Assembly: GCF_014235785.1 (NCBI RefSeq)
Contig: NZ_CP060137.1
Location: forward strand, 2,666,001 to 2,730,000
Origin: Bacillus sp. PAMC26568
GTDB taxonomy: Bacteria; Bacillota; Bacilli; Bacillales; Bacillaceae
Length of the DNA stretch: 64,000 nt
Direction of reading: 5' to 3'
Below the pieces are notes generated by a model. The model was given only the letters and a program-made list of their open reading frames with translations, was not told the origin of the DNA and did not search any database. The position numbers and the translations under genes were made by a program. How positions within the stretch are numbered: position 1 is the stretch's first letter; every line of letters starts with the position of its first letter. This document shows positions 29,193 through 38,729 of this stretch, piece by piece.

Positions 29193-29798
29193 TTCTATTT
29201 TTTCCAGGTGGCTGTTATGGTTCATTTGAAAATTGGCTTTCCGTCCCGGCTCATCATTTCTCAGAACAATCATTTTTCTTGCTCGCTCCATCATTTCAAT
29301 CAGAGCCATATAGTCTTCTTCTACAATCTGCAAATTCCTGTGCAGCGTTTCCTTTTCACTTTGCAATTTTTCAATATGCTGCTCAAGCTGGCCAATCCTG
29401 ATCGTCAATTTTTCATTTTCGTTCTTTAAATCTGTTTCATTGGCTGAGTTTTCATAGCTTTTTAAAAATGAAATGACTTCATTAAATGTGATGGTGTTCA
29501 ATCCTTGCGTAAGTGTCTCATTAATAGGCATCGACTCGGACATCACAGTATCAGCTTCCGTTTCTTGTTTTCGAACTTTCTTCCGCTGGGATTTTGCCAT
29601 CTCAATGGCTGATTTATACTGTTTTCTTACATAAGAGTTCCAGCGAAAACCGCAGGCAGCTGCTGTTCTTGATAGCTTTTGTCCTACTTCTTCAAAGGCA
29701 GCAAGCTGGGTTCCTCCATCCCGAATATGCCGAAGCACAACTTCCGCAAGCATTAAATCTTCATCTAGTGTCCATGCATCCTGACGTGTAGTTGTCAC
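29187..29798 (-). CDS. gerR: RsfA-family sporulation transcriptional regulator GerR (YlbO)
   Basis: 203 aa: N-terminal Myb-like DNA-binding domain (about 1-65, RQDAWTLDEDLMLAEVVL ... AACGFRWNSYVRK), a variable linker, and a C-terminal coiled coil (about 120-175). The RsfA/YlbO family acts in sporulation; B. subtilis GerR (YlbO) is a SigE-dependent mother-cell regulator encoded between rpmF and ylbP. GTG start 29798, eight bases after AGGGGG. Assignment to GerR rather than prespore RsfA rests on gene order. Confidence 0.85.
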   Translation of the reverse strand: MTTTRQDAWTLDEDLMLAEVVLRHIRDGGTQLAAFEEVGQKLSRTAAACGFRWNSYVRKQYKSAIEMAKSQRKKVRKQETEADTVMSESMPINETLTQGLNTITFNEVISFLKSYENSANETDLKNENEKLTIRIGQLEQHIEKLQSEKETLHRNLQIVEEDYMALIEMMERARKMIVLRNDEPGRKANFQMNHNSHLEKIEK

Positions 29799-30015
29799 TT
29801 TCTATTCCCCCTAATAAGCATTTTTTACATACATATGCACATGCTAGAATAGATAGACTACTGAACATGACTTAAGACACACGCTTACAAGCTATTTTTT
29901 ACGCTTTTTTCAAACACATTGATGATCTTCCATTTTAAATATTATTTTAAGCCATGGTTTAAGGGTTTATTATAATTGCATTTATTAGAAAAAAGGACGA
30001 AATCATTAGGAATTA

Positions 30016-30050
30016 CGAGAATTAGTCTTTATGCAAAAACAGCCTTTTTT
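30016..30050. repeat. Solo end of the MITE-like repeat
   Basis: ATGCAAAAACAGCCTTTTTT resembles the reverse complement of the left terminus of the repeat at 13611. It is preceded by GAATTAGTC, which also occurs near two other fragments (43690, 46085). The rest of the 29799-30048 gap shows nothing clear. Confidence 0.5.
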
Positions 30051-30813
30051 AGTGTCTTTTTTGAAAGAATTGGTGAACCGCCTGAAGATGGGCTTCGCTT
30101 ATCCACAGCTCTGAACATTTGGAAATCTCTTCTTCCATACGTTTTTTCAACCCAGATTCTATCCACTTATTTACTTTTATTTCTTTGTACGCCCTTACTA
30201 CTTCCGGATATGGAATGAGTGATTGTCTTATGTATTCTGCTGCACGCTCATCAAACGCGTCAGTATGAAATACTTTTGAAGCAAATCTAAGCTCTTTTGC
30301 TTTTGCAGCAGTCATTTTTTTACCGCTTGTCAGCATATATAAAGCTGCATCATGCTGCATTTTTTCAAAGAGCATCGTGCTCCCTCCCCACCCTGTTGTA
30401 ATGGCCTGGTTTCCTTGAATAAATCCGAGAGCTGCATCTTCTTTCACTAATCTGAAGTCAGCGGACGCTGCAATTTCCATTCCGCCTCCTACAGCTGTTC
30501 CATTAATAATTGCATATGTAGGTATGTGAAGAGTCATGAATCTATACAGAAGATTCCCCATCTTCGAAAGCATATAAAACGCTTCTTGCCTTGTTGTAAG
30601 GTTTCCGAAGACTGATAGATCTCCTCCTGCACAAAATGCCTTATCTCCGCTGCCTGTTATTGTCGCCGCCAATAGTTTTTCATTTCGTTCTGCCTCATCA
30701 AGTATGGCCTCTAAATCATTCATAACATCAAAATCAACTGCATTTCTTCGTTCAGGCCGGTTGATTTTTATTTCAAGAATCCCGTTTTGTTCATTAACCA
30801 ATACTTTCCCCAT
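30049..30813 (-). CDS. Enoyl-CoA hydratase/isomerase family protein
   Basis: 254-aa crotonase-fold protein. NRPERRNAVD near the N-terminus, CAGGDLSVF oxyanion-hole loop and INGTAVGGGMEIAASADFR second oxyanion loop are recognisable. Typical family reactions are hydration or isomerisation of acyl-CoA; substrate unknown. One catalytic glutamate position (usually E in the GGGxE...D region) is retained as GGGME. ATG 30813 with AGAGGTGG at good spacing. Absent from the B. subtilis rpmF-ylbO interval. Confidence 0.85.
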   Translation of the reverse strand: MGKVLVNEQNGILEIKINRPERRNAVDFDVMNDLEAILDEAERNEKLLAATITGSGDKAFCAGGDLSVFGNLTTRQEAFYMLSKMGNLLYRFMTLHIPTYAIINGTAVGGGMEIAASADFRLVKEDAALGFIQGNQAITTGWGGSTMLFEKMQHDAALYMLTSGKKMTAAKAKELRFASKVFHTDAFDERAAEYIRQSLIPYPEVVRAYKEIKVNKWIESGLKKRMEEEISKCSELWISEAHLQAVHQFFQKRH

Positions 30814-30902
30814 GTGCCGGTCCACCTCTACCTCTAATTGAATTATCTCTATTTTACAGAAAGGAAGGAACGTGCACCAGCCGAATAGATTTAAAAAATA
30901 CG

Positions 30903-30937
30903 AAAAAACGCAGGGATCAAAGATCCCTGCGTTTTAA
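30903..30937 (-). terminator. Rho-independent terminator after rpmF
   Basis: Perfect 14-bp stem AAAACGCAGGGATC/GATCCCTGCGTTTT (30905-30918, 30922-30935), loop AAA, followed on the minus strand by further T residues. Confidence 0.92.
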
Positions 30938-30946
30938 ATGAAGCTA

Positions 30947-31120
30947 TTATTTGCTAACAACTTCTTTTCCTTTGTATGTTCCACATTCTTTACATACACG
31001 GTGAGCTAATTTTACTTCACCACAGTTTGGGCATGCTACCATACCAGGCACTTGCAATTTGAAGTGTGTACGACGTAGTCTTTTTCTTGTTTTAGAAGTT
31101 CTTCTAAAAGGTACAGCCAT
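30947..31120 (-). CDS. rpmF: 50S ribosomal protein L32 (zinc-ribbon form)
   Basis: 57-aa basic protein [19 protein letters not shown]... with two CxxC pairs (CPNCG and CKECG), the zinc-binding form of L32. Start ATG 31120 behind GGAGGTGGG; the in-frame codons before it are not part of the family. Directly downstream of ylbN, the widespread DUF177-rpmF pair. Confidence 0.98.
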   Translation of the reverse strand: MAVPFRRTSKTRKRLRRTHFKLQVPGMVACPNCGEVKLAHRVCKECGTYKGKEVVSK

Positions 31121-31196
31121 TATTCCCACCTCCTTACAGAGTTTCATTAAAGCATTTGTGTTAAAACAGCCTATATATAAGTGCTAAACAATAGCA

Positions 31197-31718
31197 TTAG
31201 CTGTCTTGATCATCGAAAAATTTCGATAAGCCAGCAAGCCTCGGGTCAATTTTGTTTTTATTATCTTCTTCAGAGATAACTTTCCAATCTTTTCCCTCTT
31301 GAGGGGCAGCCTGATCATTTCCTTCAACAGAATCGCTAAAAACCTGCATTGGTACTTCCAAAAGTATGTTTTCTTTAATAACAGGTATTAAATCAACGAT
31401 ATCTTCTTGTACGTGATGGATTTCTTCTTCCATCTCGAAGTCTGCATTTGGTTTTAATAAAAACGTTTCAGTTGTATGAATTTCGAACGGAAATGGAACA
31501 TCCACTAACGTTCTTGCGCAAGGGAGAATCATCGTTCCAGTCAGCGTCAAATGAAAAGTTGCTTTAGAAGAGCTTAGATCAGCTCTGCCTTTAACTGAAA
31601 CAGGTGAGATTTCACGTATTTCAGAAAGAGCGCCTTTCATATCCGTTAATTGGACCGTTTCATCAATTACAAGTCCCTTATTTTGCAGTTGGTTCAGTTG
31701 ATAAGTAGACCATTTCAT
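31197..31718 (-). CDS. ylbN: DUF177 (YceD-family) protein YlbN
   Basis: 173-aa acidic protein. The family is nearly always encoded next to rpmF and has been linked to 23S rRNA metabolism in some organisms; the exact role in Bacillus is unknown. The conserved CARTLVDVPFPFEI segment is present at the centre. ATG 31718 behind TTGAGGTGA. It is driven by a consensus promoter. Confidence 0.92.
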   Translation of the reverse strand: MKWSTYQLNQLQNKGLVIDETVQLTDMKGALSEIREISPVSVKGRADLSSSKATFHLTLTGTMILPCARTLVDVPFPFEIHTTETFLLKPNADFEMEEEIHHVQEDIVDLIPVIKENILLEVPMQVFSDSVEGNDQAAPQEGKDWKVISEEDNKNKIDPRLAGLSKFFDDQDS

Positions 31719-31746
31719 ATGGTATCACCTCAAGGCAACAAAGGTA

Positions 31747-31775
31747 ATTATAGCTTTCGCAATAATATTTGTCAA
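31747..31775 (-). promoter_or_regulatory. Consensus SigA promoter of ylbN-rpmF
   Basis: On the minus strand TTGACA (31770-31775), 17-bp spacer, TATAAT (31747-31752): both hexamers perfect, about 30 bp before the ylbN start. Expected for a ribosomal-protein operon. Confidence 0.88.
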
Positions 31776-31946
31776 TATTTTTTCTTTACAGTGTTTAGTA
31801 TACATGAATATTGTTTTAATGCAAAACTTTCCTGATCTTTTTTGCGGAAAAGAGCGCGCAAAACGAAATGTGAACTTGACTTCGAGGGGCATACAATCCA
31901 TCATTTAGCTAGGTAAACAGAAATTAATCGGTCAGGAGGTACATTA

Positions 31947-33176
31947 GTGAAAGCACTTGGATTAATTGTTGAATACAATCCGTTTCATAATGGCCATTTC
32001 TATCATCTTGAAGCGTCTAAAGAAAAATCACAGTCTGAGGTAGTCATCGCTGTCATGAGCGGCCATTTTTTGCAGCGAGGTGAGCCTGCACTTGTGTCTA
32101 AATGGAGCCGTACGAAGATGGCGCTGCAGCAAGGAATCGATCTAGTCATAGAATTGCCGTATGCATTTGCAACTCAAAAAGCTGAATCATTTGCAAACGG
32201 CGCCATTTCAATATTGGAGGAATTAAAATGCAGCTATGTCTGCTTCGGCAGTGAGAACGGTGAGCTTGCTCCATTCATTGATACTGCAAACCTGCTTTCA
32301 GAACACCATACAGAATATCAGAAAGCAATAAAAGATAATATGAAGCAGGGAATGAGCTATCCTGCCGCACAAACGAAAGCATTTCAAACCTTACAGACTG
32401 AAGATTTTACACTCGATCTTTCCATGCCAAATAACATCCTTGGATTTCAATATGTTACATCCATTCTGAAGCAAGGTGCTGACATCCTCCCTCTTACCAT
32501 TAAACGCACAGCTGCAAACTACCATGATGAAGAATTTAACGAAACTCCGATTGCTAGTGCTACAAGTATCAGAAAGGCAATCTTTTCAGAGGATAAAACG
32601 GAGGTTCATTCATTTGTTCCTGAGACAACTTGGGATGAATTGATGGAATATAGACGTAAATATGCTACATTTCATCAATGGGAGGATTATTTCGGATATC
32701 TAAAATACGCGATTTGCACGATGACACATGAAGAGCTTAATTTGATTTACGAAATGGAAGAAGGACTTGAATATCGGCTTAAATCACACATCATGCAGGC
32801 CGCATCTTTTAAAGAATTTATGGAGCAGCTTAAAACAAAGAGGTATACATGGACAAGGCTGCAGCGACTATGCCTTCATATATTAACGAGAACGACAAAA
32901 AAACAAATGCTTCTGCAGACGGAAACAGCACCGTATTTACGGCTACTTGGCATGTCTGCAAAAGGTCGAGCTTACTTGAGCAGTATAAAAAAGACTTTGA
33001 ATAAGCCAATCGTTTCAACGTTGTCTGCCCATAAACATCCATTGCTTGACCTGGACATTAAAGCAGCAAATACATATGCCATGATTCTGACAGAACCGCT
33101 GCGCTCGGAATTTATGCTGAGTGAGTTTGGGACAAAGCCCATTCAATATAATGAAAAAGAAAAAGGATTTCTATAA
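31947..33176 (+). CDS. tmcAL: tRNA(Met) cytidine acetate ligase TmcAL (YlbM)
   Basis: 409 aa. Nucleotidyltransferase fold with HxGH motif HNGH (residues 14-17 in NPFHNGHFYHL). TmcAL makes N4-acetylcytidine at the wobble position of elongator tRNA-Met with acetate and ATP, as shown for B. subtilis YlbM. GTG start 31947, seven bases after AGGAGG. Divergent from ylbN. An IS200 element lies just downstream. Confidence 0.95.
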   Translation: MKALGLIVEYNPFHNGHFYHLEASKEKSQSEVVIAVMSGHFLQRGEPALVSKWSRTKMALQQGIDLVIELPYAFATQKAESFANGAISILEELKCSYVCFGSENGELAPFIDTANLLSEHHTEYQKAIKDNMKQGMSYPAAQTKAFQTLQTEDFTLDLSMPNNILGFQYVTSILKQGADILPLTIKRTAANYHDEEFNETPIASATSIRKAIFSEDKTEVHSFVPETTWDELMEYRRKYATFHQWEDYFGYLKYAICTMTHEELNLIYEMEEGLEYRLKSHIMQAASFKEFMEQLKTKRYTWTRLQRLCLHILTRTTKKQMLLQTETAPYLRLLGMSAKGRAYLSSIKKTLNKPIVSTLSAHKHPLLDLDIKAANTYAMILTEPLRSEFMLSEFGTKPIQYNEKEKGFL

Positions 33177-33263
33177 AAAAGGATTGTTGTTAATTCATGT
33201 CTTTCAAATAGGATTAAAATTCAACTATTTTTAGAAAAGAGTCAAAGTTAAAGAATTCCAATA

Positions 33264-33291
33264 AAAACCACCCGTGAGAACGGGTGGTTTT
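33264..33291. terminator. Right-end hairpin of IS200 / bidirectional terminator
   Basis: Perfect 12-bp stem AAAACCACCCGT/ACGGGTGGTTTT with a GAGA loop. It is A-rich before and T-rich after the stem, so it can stop transcripts from tmcAL (plus) and tnpA (minus) besides serving as the transposon end. Confidence 0.85.
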
Positions 33292-33397
33292 CTCTGCGGC
33301 TGAAAGCCTTTGTTACTGACCACACCCTAAAGGGCTACTGAAGGGTTCGCCATTTGTACTACTTCTACCGGCCAGACCTCAAAGGCCTTCTTCCCTT

Positions 33398-33880
33398 TTA
33401 ACTTCGTCTCTTTTTCTTTACTTCTTCTCCGGTGAAAGGATCAATGTATTCCATCATCGTTAATTGTTCTGCCACTATATCATCTTGAATTTGATTGCGT
33501 ATATATTCTTCTATTACCTTCTTGTTTCTCCCGACGGTATCTACATAATATCCTGTACACCAGAATTTACGATTCCCATATTTATATTTCAGATTTGCAT
33601 GTCGGTCAAATATCATTAAACTACTTTTACCTTTCAAATAACCGACAAATGCGGATACACTTAGTTTTGGTGGTATACTCACTAACATATGTACGTGATC
33701 TTTACATGCTGTTGCTTCAATAATTTCTACACCTTTTCTTTCACATAATTTGCGTAGAATTTCTCCAATATCTTTTTTGATTTTCCCATATATAATCTGC
33801 CTTCTATACTTAGGTGCAAAAACGATGTGATACTTACAATTCCAGGTAGTGTGTGCTAAACTATTATTGTCTTTTGACAT
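33398..33880 (-). CDS. tnpA: IS200-type HUH transposase TnpA
   Basis: 160-aa single-domain Y1 transposase that moves single-stranded DNA. HUH motif is His62-Val-His64 in KDHVHMLV; the catalytic tyrosine is Tyr126 with the metal-assisting Gln130 in EEYIRNQ, corresponding to Tyr127/Gln131 of the H. pylori IS608 enzyme. All catalytic residues are present, so it is probably active. ATG 33880 behind GGAGGAAG; the longer in-frame reading runs into the left-end DNA. Confidence 0.95.
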   Translation of the reverse strand: MSKDNNSLAHTTWNCKYHIVFAPKYRRQIIYGKIKKDIGEILRKLCERKGVEIIEATACKDHVHMLVSIPPKLSVSAFVGYLKGKSSLMIFDRHANLKYKYGNRKFWCTGYYVDTVGRNKKVIEEYIRNQIQDDIVAEQLTMMEYIDPFTGEEVKKKRRS

Positions 33881-33972
33881 AGGACTTCCTCCGTGCTGAT
33901 ATTTTGGTTGGCGAACCAAAAATATTTTAGCACCATGAGGAAGTTTTTTTAATACCACGCTGAAAGCTTTTT

Positions 33973-33998
33973 GGAACCCCGGGCCTAGCCCGGGGTTT
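33973..33998. other. Left-end hairpin of IS200
   Basis: A perfect GC-rich inverted repeat AACCCCGGGC/GCCCGGGGTT with a short CTA centre lies about 95 bp upstream of tnpA. The relic at 25101 has the same hairpin with altered bases. Confidence 0.8.
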
Positions 33999-34011
33999 TC
34001 ATTTCACAACA

Positions 34012-34044
34012 ATAAAAAGAGCGGCTTCTTTTCAGGAGCCGCTC
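34012..34044 (-). terminator. Rho-independent terminator after ylbL
   Basis: Stem GAGCGGCT/AGCCGCTC (34019-34026, 34037-34044) followed on the minus strand by CTTTTTAT. It starts 4 bp after the ylbL stop codon; the IS200 left end begins about 7 bp beyond. Confidence 0.9.
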
Positions 34045-34047
34045 CTG

Positions 34048-35067
34048 TTATTTTTCTTCCAGTTTATTCAGGTAATCAATCGCTTCATCAAACGTATCAA
34101 TAGGGACGATTTTCATTTTTGTGCCTATATCTTTTGCTGTTTTTACTGCTTCTTGATAATTTGATGTTTCGATTCCGTTCTGATTTGGAGCTAAGAAAAT
34201 TTCAGCACCCGATTTATCTGCAGCTACAATTTTTTGTGAAATCCCGCCGATTGGTCCGACTGTTCCCTTTTCATCGATTGTTCCTGTTCCAGCAATGGTA
34301 TATCCCTTTGTATAATCTTCTTTTGTCAGCTGGTTATAAATCTCAAGTGTCATCATCAGCCCAGCTGATGGTCCGCCAATGTTGCTTGTATCAAGTTTGA
34401 TTTCAGGGTCAACAATCAATTCTCTGTCTGTTATAAGGGATATGCCGATCCCGACTTTGTTTTTGTTGTCCGGAAACTGCTCAACTGTAATTTCAGTTTT
34501 ATTCTCTTTGCCGTTTCGGTCATATGTAACGGAAATGGTTTCGCCCTTTTTCTTTTTCCCTACGTAAGCAATAAATTCTTCAGCCGTTTTAAATTCTTTT
34601 CCATCAACTTTAAAGATTCGGTCTCCGTTTTTAAGCTTTCCTTCAGACGGCATACCTTGTACAACATGCATGACGTATATGCCATGGGATTTATAATCAA
34701 CTGTTTTTCCTGCTTTTTCATATGCCAAAGATACAGCTGATTCCTGTGAGGACTCCATCATATGCATTTGTCTGCTTAAGTATTCATCGTCTGATTCGCC
34801 TTCTTGAACGACGTCCTCCAAAGGAAGAAGTTCATGATATGGGAGCACATTCGCAAAAATATAGGAGAAGATATTTGCTCTTCCAAAACCGACTGTCGTT
34901 AGGGAGAAGCTTCCTTCGTCATCGTATCCGCCCTCAACCTCAATAATAGGTTCAAGCTCTGTCGCCATGCCTGGCTTTGTTACATAATAAGGGAGCTTAA
35001 TAAAATTTAAAACAGCAGCTAAGATCACCCCTATTAATATGGATCGCACTAATTTGTTATTCTTCAT
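34048..35067 (-). CDS. ylbL: PDZ and Lon-like (S16) serine protease YlbL
   Basis: 339-aa membrane-anchored protease. N-terminal signal anchor (about 8-24), PDZ domain (about 128-200) and a Lon-type proteolytic domain with Ser234 in GGPSAG and Lys279 in GGISQK forming the Ser-Lys dyad. B. subtilis YlbL (341 aa) degrades the SOS division inhibitor YneA together with CtpA. ATG 35067 with GGAAGGGG upstream; it overlaps the end of ylbK by 11 bp, so the two are coupled. Confidence 0.93.
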   Translation of the reverse strand: MKNNKLVRSILIGVILAAVLNFIKLPYYVTKPGMATELEPIIEVEGGYDDEGSFSLTTVGFGRANIFSYIFANVLPYHELLPLEDVVQEGESDDEYLSRQMHMMESSQESAVSLAYEKAGKTVDYKSHGIYVMHVVQGMPSEGKLKNGDRIFKVDGKEFKTAEEFIAYVGKKKKGETISVTYDRNGKENKTEITVEQFPDNKNKVGIGISLITDRELIVDPEIKLDTSNIGGPSAGLMMTLEIYNQLTKEDYTKGYTIAGTGTIDEKGTVGPIGGISQKIVAADKSGAEIFLAPNQNGIETSNYQEAVKTAKDIGTKMKIVPIDTFDEAIDYLNKLEEK

Positions 35068-35857
35068 CTTGCTGTGACCCCTTCCAACTCTCAATCAGCT
35101 CTTTAATTTCTTTTACATGCTTTTTTGCTTCATTTTCACCAATCTCAATGATTTCTTTTATGTTTTTAAATGCACGGGAACTGTATTGCTCTACATGTGG
35201 ACGGATCATAATATCTGAGGCGATTTTCCTGTGGTGGACAAGCTCATCCTGCATAATATCAAGACTCTGTAAGATGACATCAAAGATTGACGTTATCTCA
35301 TCAGTTTTTTTCACATGAGACACATCAACTGCAATGACAAGATCAGCTCCCATCTCTTTTACAACTGAAACCGGAATTCTGTCAACGACTCCTCCGTCAA
35401 TCAGCAGCTTGCCATCAATTTTTTCCGGTACAAAAATTCCTGGAATGGCAATGCTTGCACGAACAGCATCTGCCACTGAACCTTTTGTAAAAATAACCTT
35501 TTTCCCTTCATATAAATCTGTCGCAACAATTGATAATGGAATATCCAGGTCTTCAATATGCTTTCCTCTTGTAAATACTTTAATAAATTCCTTGACTCTG
35601 TTACCTGCAATAAATCCCATTTTAGGCACTGTAAAATCAAGGTAATATTTACGCTTGAATAATGTAGCTAATTTATATAAATGATCAAAGCCGAGACCAG
35701 TCGCATAAAAGCTGCCGACCAATGCACCCATGCTGCTTCCGGCGATCATGCTGATTTCTATACCCTCTTCGCTCAATATTTTAAGAACTCCGAGATGAGC
35801 AAATCCTCTTGCGCCACCCGATCCTAATGCAAGACCAATTTTAGGTTCCCTTTTCAA
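35057..35857 (-). CDS. ylbK: Patatin-like phospholipase family protein YlbK
   Basis: 266 aa. Patatin hydrolase: glycine-rich oxyanion motif GSGGARG, nucleophile elbow GSSMG with Ser42, and DGG dyad motif in LLIDGGVVDR. Substrate unknown, presumably a lipid or acyl ester. TTG start at 35857 is set by GAGGAGGG seven bases upstream and by the family's usual start just before KIGLALG. Overlaps ylbL. Confidence 0.9.
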   Translation of the reverse strand: MKREPKIGLALGSGGARGFAHLGVLKILSEEGIEISMIAGSSMGALVGSFYATGLGFDHLYKLATLFKRKYYLDFTVPKMGFIAGNRVKEFIKVFTRGKHIEDLDIPLSIVATDLYEGKKVIFTKGSVADAVRASIAIPGIFVPEKIDGKLLIDGGVVDRIPVSVVKEMGADLVIAVDVSHVKKTDEITSIFDVILQSLDIMQDELVHHRKIASDIMIRPHVEQYSSRAFKNIKEIIEIGENEAKKHVKEIKELIESWKGSQQDEE

Positions 35858-35926
35858 AGAGATACCCTCCTCATATGTCAATTCTTCCGTTAGTCAATTC
35901 TATGGTCTAAAATGGTCACCTATTCT

Positions 35927-35956
35927 CGTATATTGAACTATCAAAGATTGTACAAC
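35927..35956 (+). promoter_or_regulatory. Possible SigE promoter of ylbJ
   Basis: CGTATATT (35927-35934) and TGTACAAC (35949-35956) with a 14-nt spacer resemble the SigE pattern (ATATT, CATACAnT). ylbJ is known to depend on SigE in B. subtilis. The match is partial. Confidence 0.33.
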
Positions 35957-36034
35957 CTTATCAATCAAGATTGAATATATTTTATCATTACTCGCTTTCA
36001 AAAGTATAGAAGGAAGCAAGAGGGGGACATCTGC

Positions 36035-37243
36035 TTGAATGCTGCAAAACTTAAAACAATATTGCTGGGGATTTTAATGGTGATTCTCGCATTCGCAATG
36101 ATTGTGAACCCTAAGGTCTCGTTTGCAGCATCTAAAACCGGGCTTGATCTTTGGTGGGGTGTTGTATTCCCATCTTTATTGCCCTTTTTTATTCTTTCCC
36201 ATCTGCTGATTGGATTTGGAATTGTACGTTTTATCGGGGTCCTTTTAGAACCTGTTATGAGGCCTATTTTTAAAGTCCCTGGAGTAGGAGGGTTTGTCTG
36301 GGCCATGGGATGGGCGTCCGGATCTCCGGCTGGCGCAAAGCTGACGGCCGAGATGCGAAAAAAAAACCAGCTAACCGCTCTAGAAGCAGAAAGACTTGTG
36401 TCCTTTACAAACTCTTCAAATCCATTGTTTATTTTTGGTGCGGTTGCCATTGGTTTTTTTCATGATCAAGCACTGGGACTGCTTCTTGCCGCTGCCCATT
36501 ATTCAGCAAATTTAGCAGTAGGTCTAACCATGAGATTTTACGGAAAAGATGAAACAAATCAAAATACAATCACGTATAGGATGCCTTCCATAAGAGAAGC
36601 TTTTCGCCAAATGCATCAGACACGTCTTGATGATTCAAGACCGATTGGAAAAATGCTGGGGGATGCCGTATTATCCTCTATCCAAACATTATTGATGGTT
36701 GGAGGATTTATTATTTTATTTTCTGTTTTTAACAAACTATTATCCCTATTATATATTACGGATTATTTTGCTTCCTGCTTAGCATTATTGCTTGCAGCCT
36801 TTCATCTTTCTGCAGAATTAAGCCCTCCTCTTGTATCCGGATTGTTTGAAATGACTCTTGGAAGCCAGCTGACAAGCGCTGCTGATGCCGATTTGATCCA
36901 AAAAGCCATCATTACAAGTTTTTTACTCGGTTTCAGCGGCTTATCGATTCAAGCTCAGGTTGCGAGCATCATTGCTGAAACAGATATTCGCTTTCTGCCA
37001 TTTTTTATTGCCAGAGTGCTGCAGGGCGTATATGCTGCATGTTTTGCATGGATTCTGTGGAAACCTCTTTATCTTGAATTGGATCGTTCTGATGTTACTG
37101 TTCTTCCGGTTTTTCTGATTCAGGATACTCCTGCATGGTTTGCAATGCTATGGAATCTCCTTACTCAGATTGGACCAATCCTTACAATTGTGTCATTACT
37201 GATTTATATCATGATTTACTGTAGAAGGTTCATTTTTAAATAA
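36035..37243 (+). CDS. ylbJ: Sporulation integral membrane protein YlbJ
   Basis: 402 aa with about eight to ten transmembrane helices and nucleoside-recognition (Gate) type segments like those of SpoIIIJ-independent sporulation membrane proteins; matches B. subtilis YlbJ (408 aa), needed for heat-resistant spores. Conserved MGWASGSPAGAKL and FTNSSNPLFIFGAVAIGFF. TTG start 36035, nine bases after GAGGGGG. Convergent with coaD. Confidence 0.93.
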   Translation: MNAAKLKTILLGILMVILAFAMIVNPKVSFAASKTGLDLWWGVVFPSLLPFFILSHLLIGFGIVRFIGVLLEPVMRPIFKVPGVGGFVWAMGWASGSPAGAKLTAEMRKKNQLTALEAERLVSFTNSSNPLFIFGAVAIGFFHDQALGLLLAAAHYSANLAVGLTMRFYGKDETNQNTITYRMPSIREAFRQMHQTRLDDSRPIGKMLGDAVLSSIQTLLMVGGFIILFSVFNKLLSLLYITDYFASCLALLLAAFHLSAELSPPLVSGLFEMTLGSQLTSAADADLIQKAIITSFLLGFSGLSIQAQVASIIAETDIRFLPFFIARVLQGVYAACFAWILWKPLYLELDRSDVTVLPVFLIQDTPAWFAMLWNLLTQIGPILTIVSLLIYIMIYCRRFIFK

Positions 37244-37257
37244 CATTTCTCAGAAGT

Positions 37258-37312
37258 GAAAAGAGTGACCTATATGGACGCGTTCAGCATCCATATGTAG
37301 GCCACTCTTTTC
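37258..37312. terminator. Bidirectional terminator between ylbJ and coaD
   Basis: Long imperfect hairpin: AAAGAGTG-CCTA-ATGGA arms pair across a loop, with A-rich and T-rich flanks (37260-37280 with 37291-37311). Confidence 0.85.
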
Positions 37313-37798
<486 letters not shown>

Positions 37799-38368
37799 TT
37801 ACTCCCCTATCCCTTGTTCTTTATGTATATAGATGGATACTGCGCTGATGCCGTATGATTCATAGCGCTTGAGCTTAAACGAACCAATGAGCTCAGGCAA
37901 TGTCACCTCTGCATCATGCTCGGCAACAATAATACCCCCATCTTCCACTAAACGAAAAGAATCAATCAATTCGATAAGCGCTTTCAATTTTTGTTCCTTG
38001 TACGGCGGATCCAAAAATATGACCTTGAACGACAGCTCTCTTTTTGCGATTGCCTTTATTGCTCTTTCTGCATCATTGCGGTAGACCTCTGCCTGTTTTG
38101 TAAATCTGCAGGCTTCTAAATTTTTATGTATGGTTGCAACAGCTTTAGCATCCCGATCTACGAAAATGCATGTTTCGATGCCCCTGCTTAAAGCTTCAAT
38201 TCCAAGACCTCCGCTGCCTCCAAACAAATCGACAGCAAGTCCTCCGTTAAAGTAAGGTCCGATAATATTAAATATCGACTCTTTCACTTTATCTGTCGTA
38301 GGGCGTGTTGACATCCCCGGAACAGCCTTTAAGGGACGCCCCTTACAGCTTCCTGAAACTACTCTCAT
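37799..38368 (-). CDS. rsmD: 16S rRNA m2G966 methyltransferase RsmD (YlbH)
   Basis: 189-aa SAM-dependent methyltransferase. N-terminal MRVVSGSCKGRPL, RPTTDKVKESIFNII, SAM site VDLFGGSGGLGIEALSRG, and catalytic FLDPPY (NPPY-type) motif. ATG 38368 is chosen by similarity; the SD is weak (GGTG). The longer in-frame reading to 38446 is not conserved. Pairs with coaD as in most bacteria. Confidence 0.95.
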   Translation of the reverse strand: MRVVSGSCKGRPLKAVPGMSTRPTTDKVKESIFNIIGPYFNGGLAVDLFGGSGGLGIEALSRGIETCIFVDRDAKAVATIHKNLEACRFTKQAEVYRNDAERAIKAIAKRELSFKVIFLDPPYKEQKLKALIELIDSFRLVEDGGIIVAEHDAEVTLPELIGSFKLKRYESYGISAVSIYIHKEQGIGE

Positions 38369-38563
38369 CTTTTTCACCACTGTTTTTTTGTCTTTACTGC
38401 TGAATTCAGCCTGTATTATCGTAACATAGAGCGTACCCTGAGACAATAAAACAGCCGAAGTTTGTCATAAGTTTAAACGGAAAAGCGCAAACGCTGTGCC
38501 TTAATCATAGGAATTGATGACAGTGATACATTAATCGTGTTAATACCAGATAAACGATTGGAT

Positions 38564-38728
38564 AAAAAAAACCCCGCAGGAAACCTGCAGGGCCCTTCTA
38601 TACCAAAAAAAGCGAGCTTTTCTTGGGAAGAAGGCAAAGGGAGAGGAGAAACCGGAGGAAGAACTTATGGGGAAACGTAAGTCTTCTCCGCGGTTGGCAA
38701 CAACATCTTCGATTCGATGTTGTTACTA
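38564..38728 (-). ncRNA. csfG: CsfG-like sporulation small RNA
   Basis: Minus-strand RNA of about 165 nt predicted from structure and position. It has a 5' hairpin AACAACATC/GATGTTGTT (38699-38724), a long imperfect stem-loop AACCG...CGGTT (38650-38695) whose arms also pair GAG, AAGA and CTTA and whose loop is CGTTTCCCCA, a pyrimidine-rich linker, and a terminator CCCTGCAGG/CCTGCGGGG followed by eight T (38564-38592). In B. subtilis the csfG RNA, made in the forespore, lies between ylbG and ylbH (rsmD), the same interval. Identity to CsfG is inferred from position, not aligned. Confidence 0.72.
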
Positions 38729-38729
38729 T

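Larger units (their letters stand above)
33262..34005 (-). mobile_element. IS200-type insertion sequence (IS200/IS605 family), apparently complete
   Basis: About 740 bp with one transposase gene on the minus strand and no tnpB. The right end carries a perfect hairpin at 33264-33291 and the left end a perfect GC-rich hairpin at about 33975-33996, as expected for the subterminal hairpins bound by HUH transposases. It lies between tmcAL and ylbL, immediately after the ylbL terminator. The exact ends are estimated; these elements make no target duplication. Confidence 0.85.

Noticed and set aside
33398..33880. Possible IS605-type element with a TnpB/IscB-like RNA-guided nuclease
   Set aside because: No tnpB frame exists between the IS ends; only the TnpA transposase is present, so it is IS200-type.
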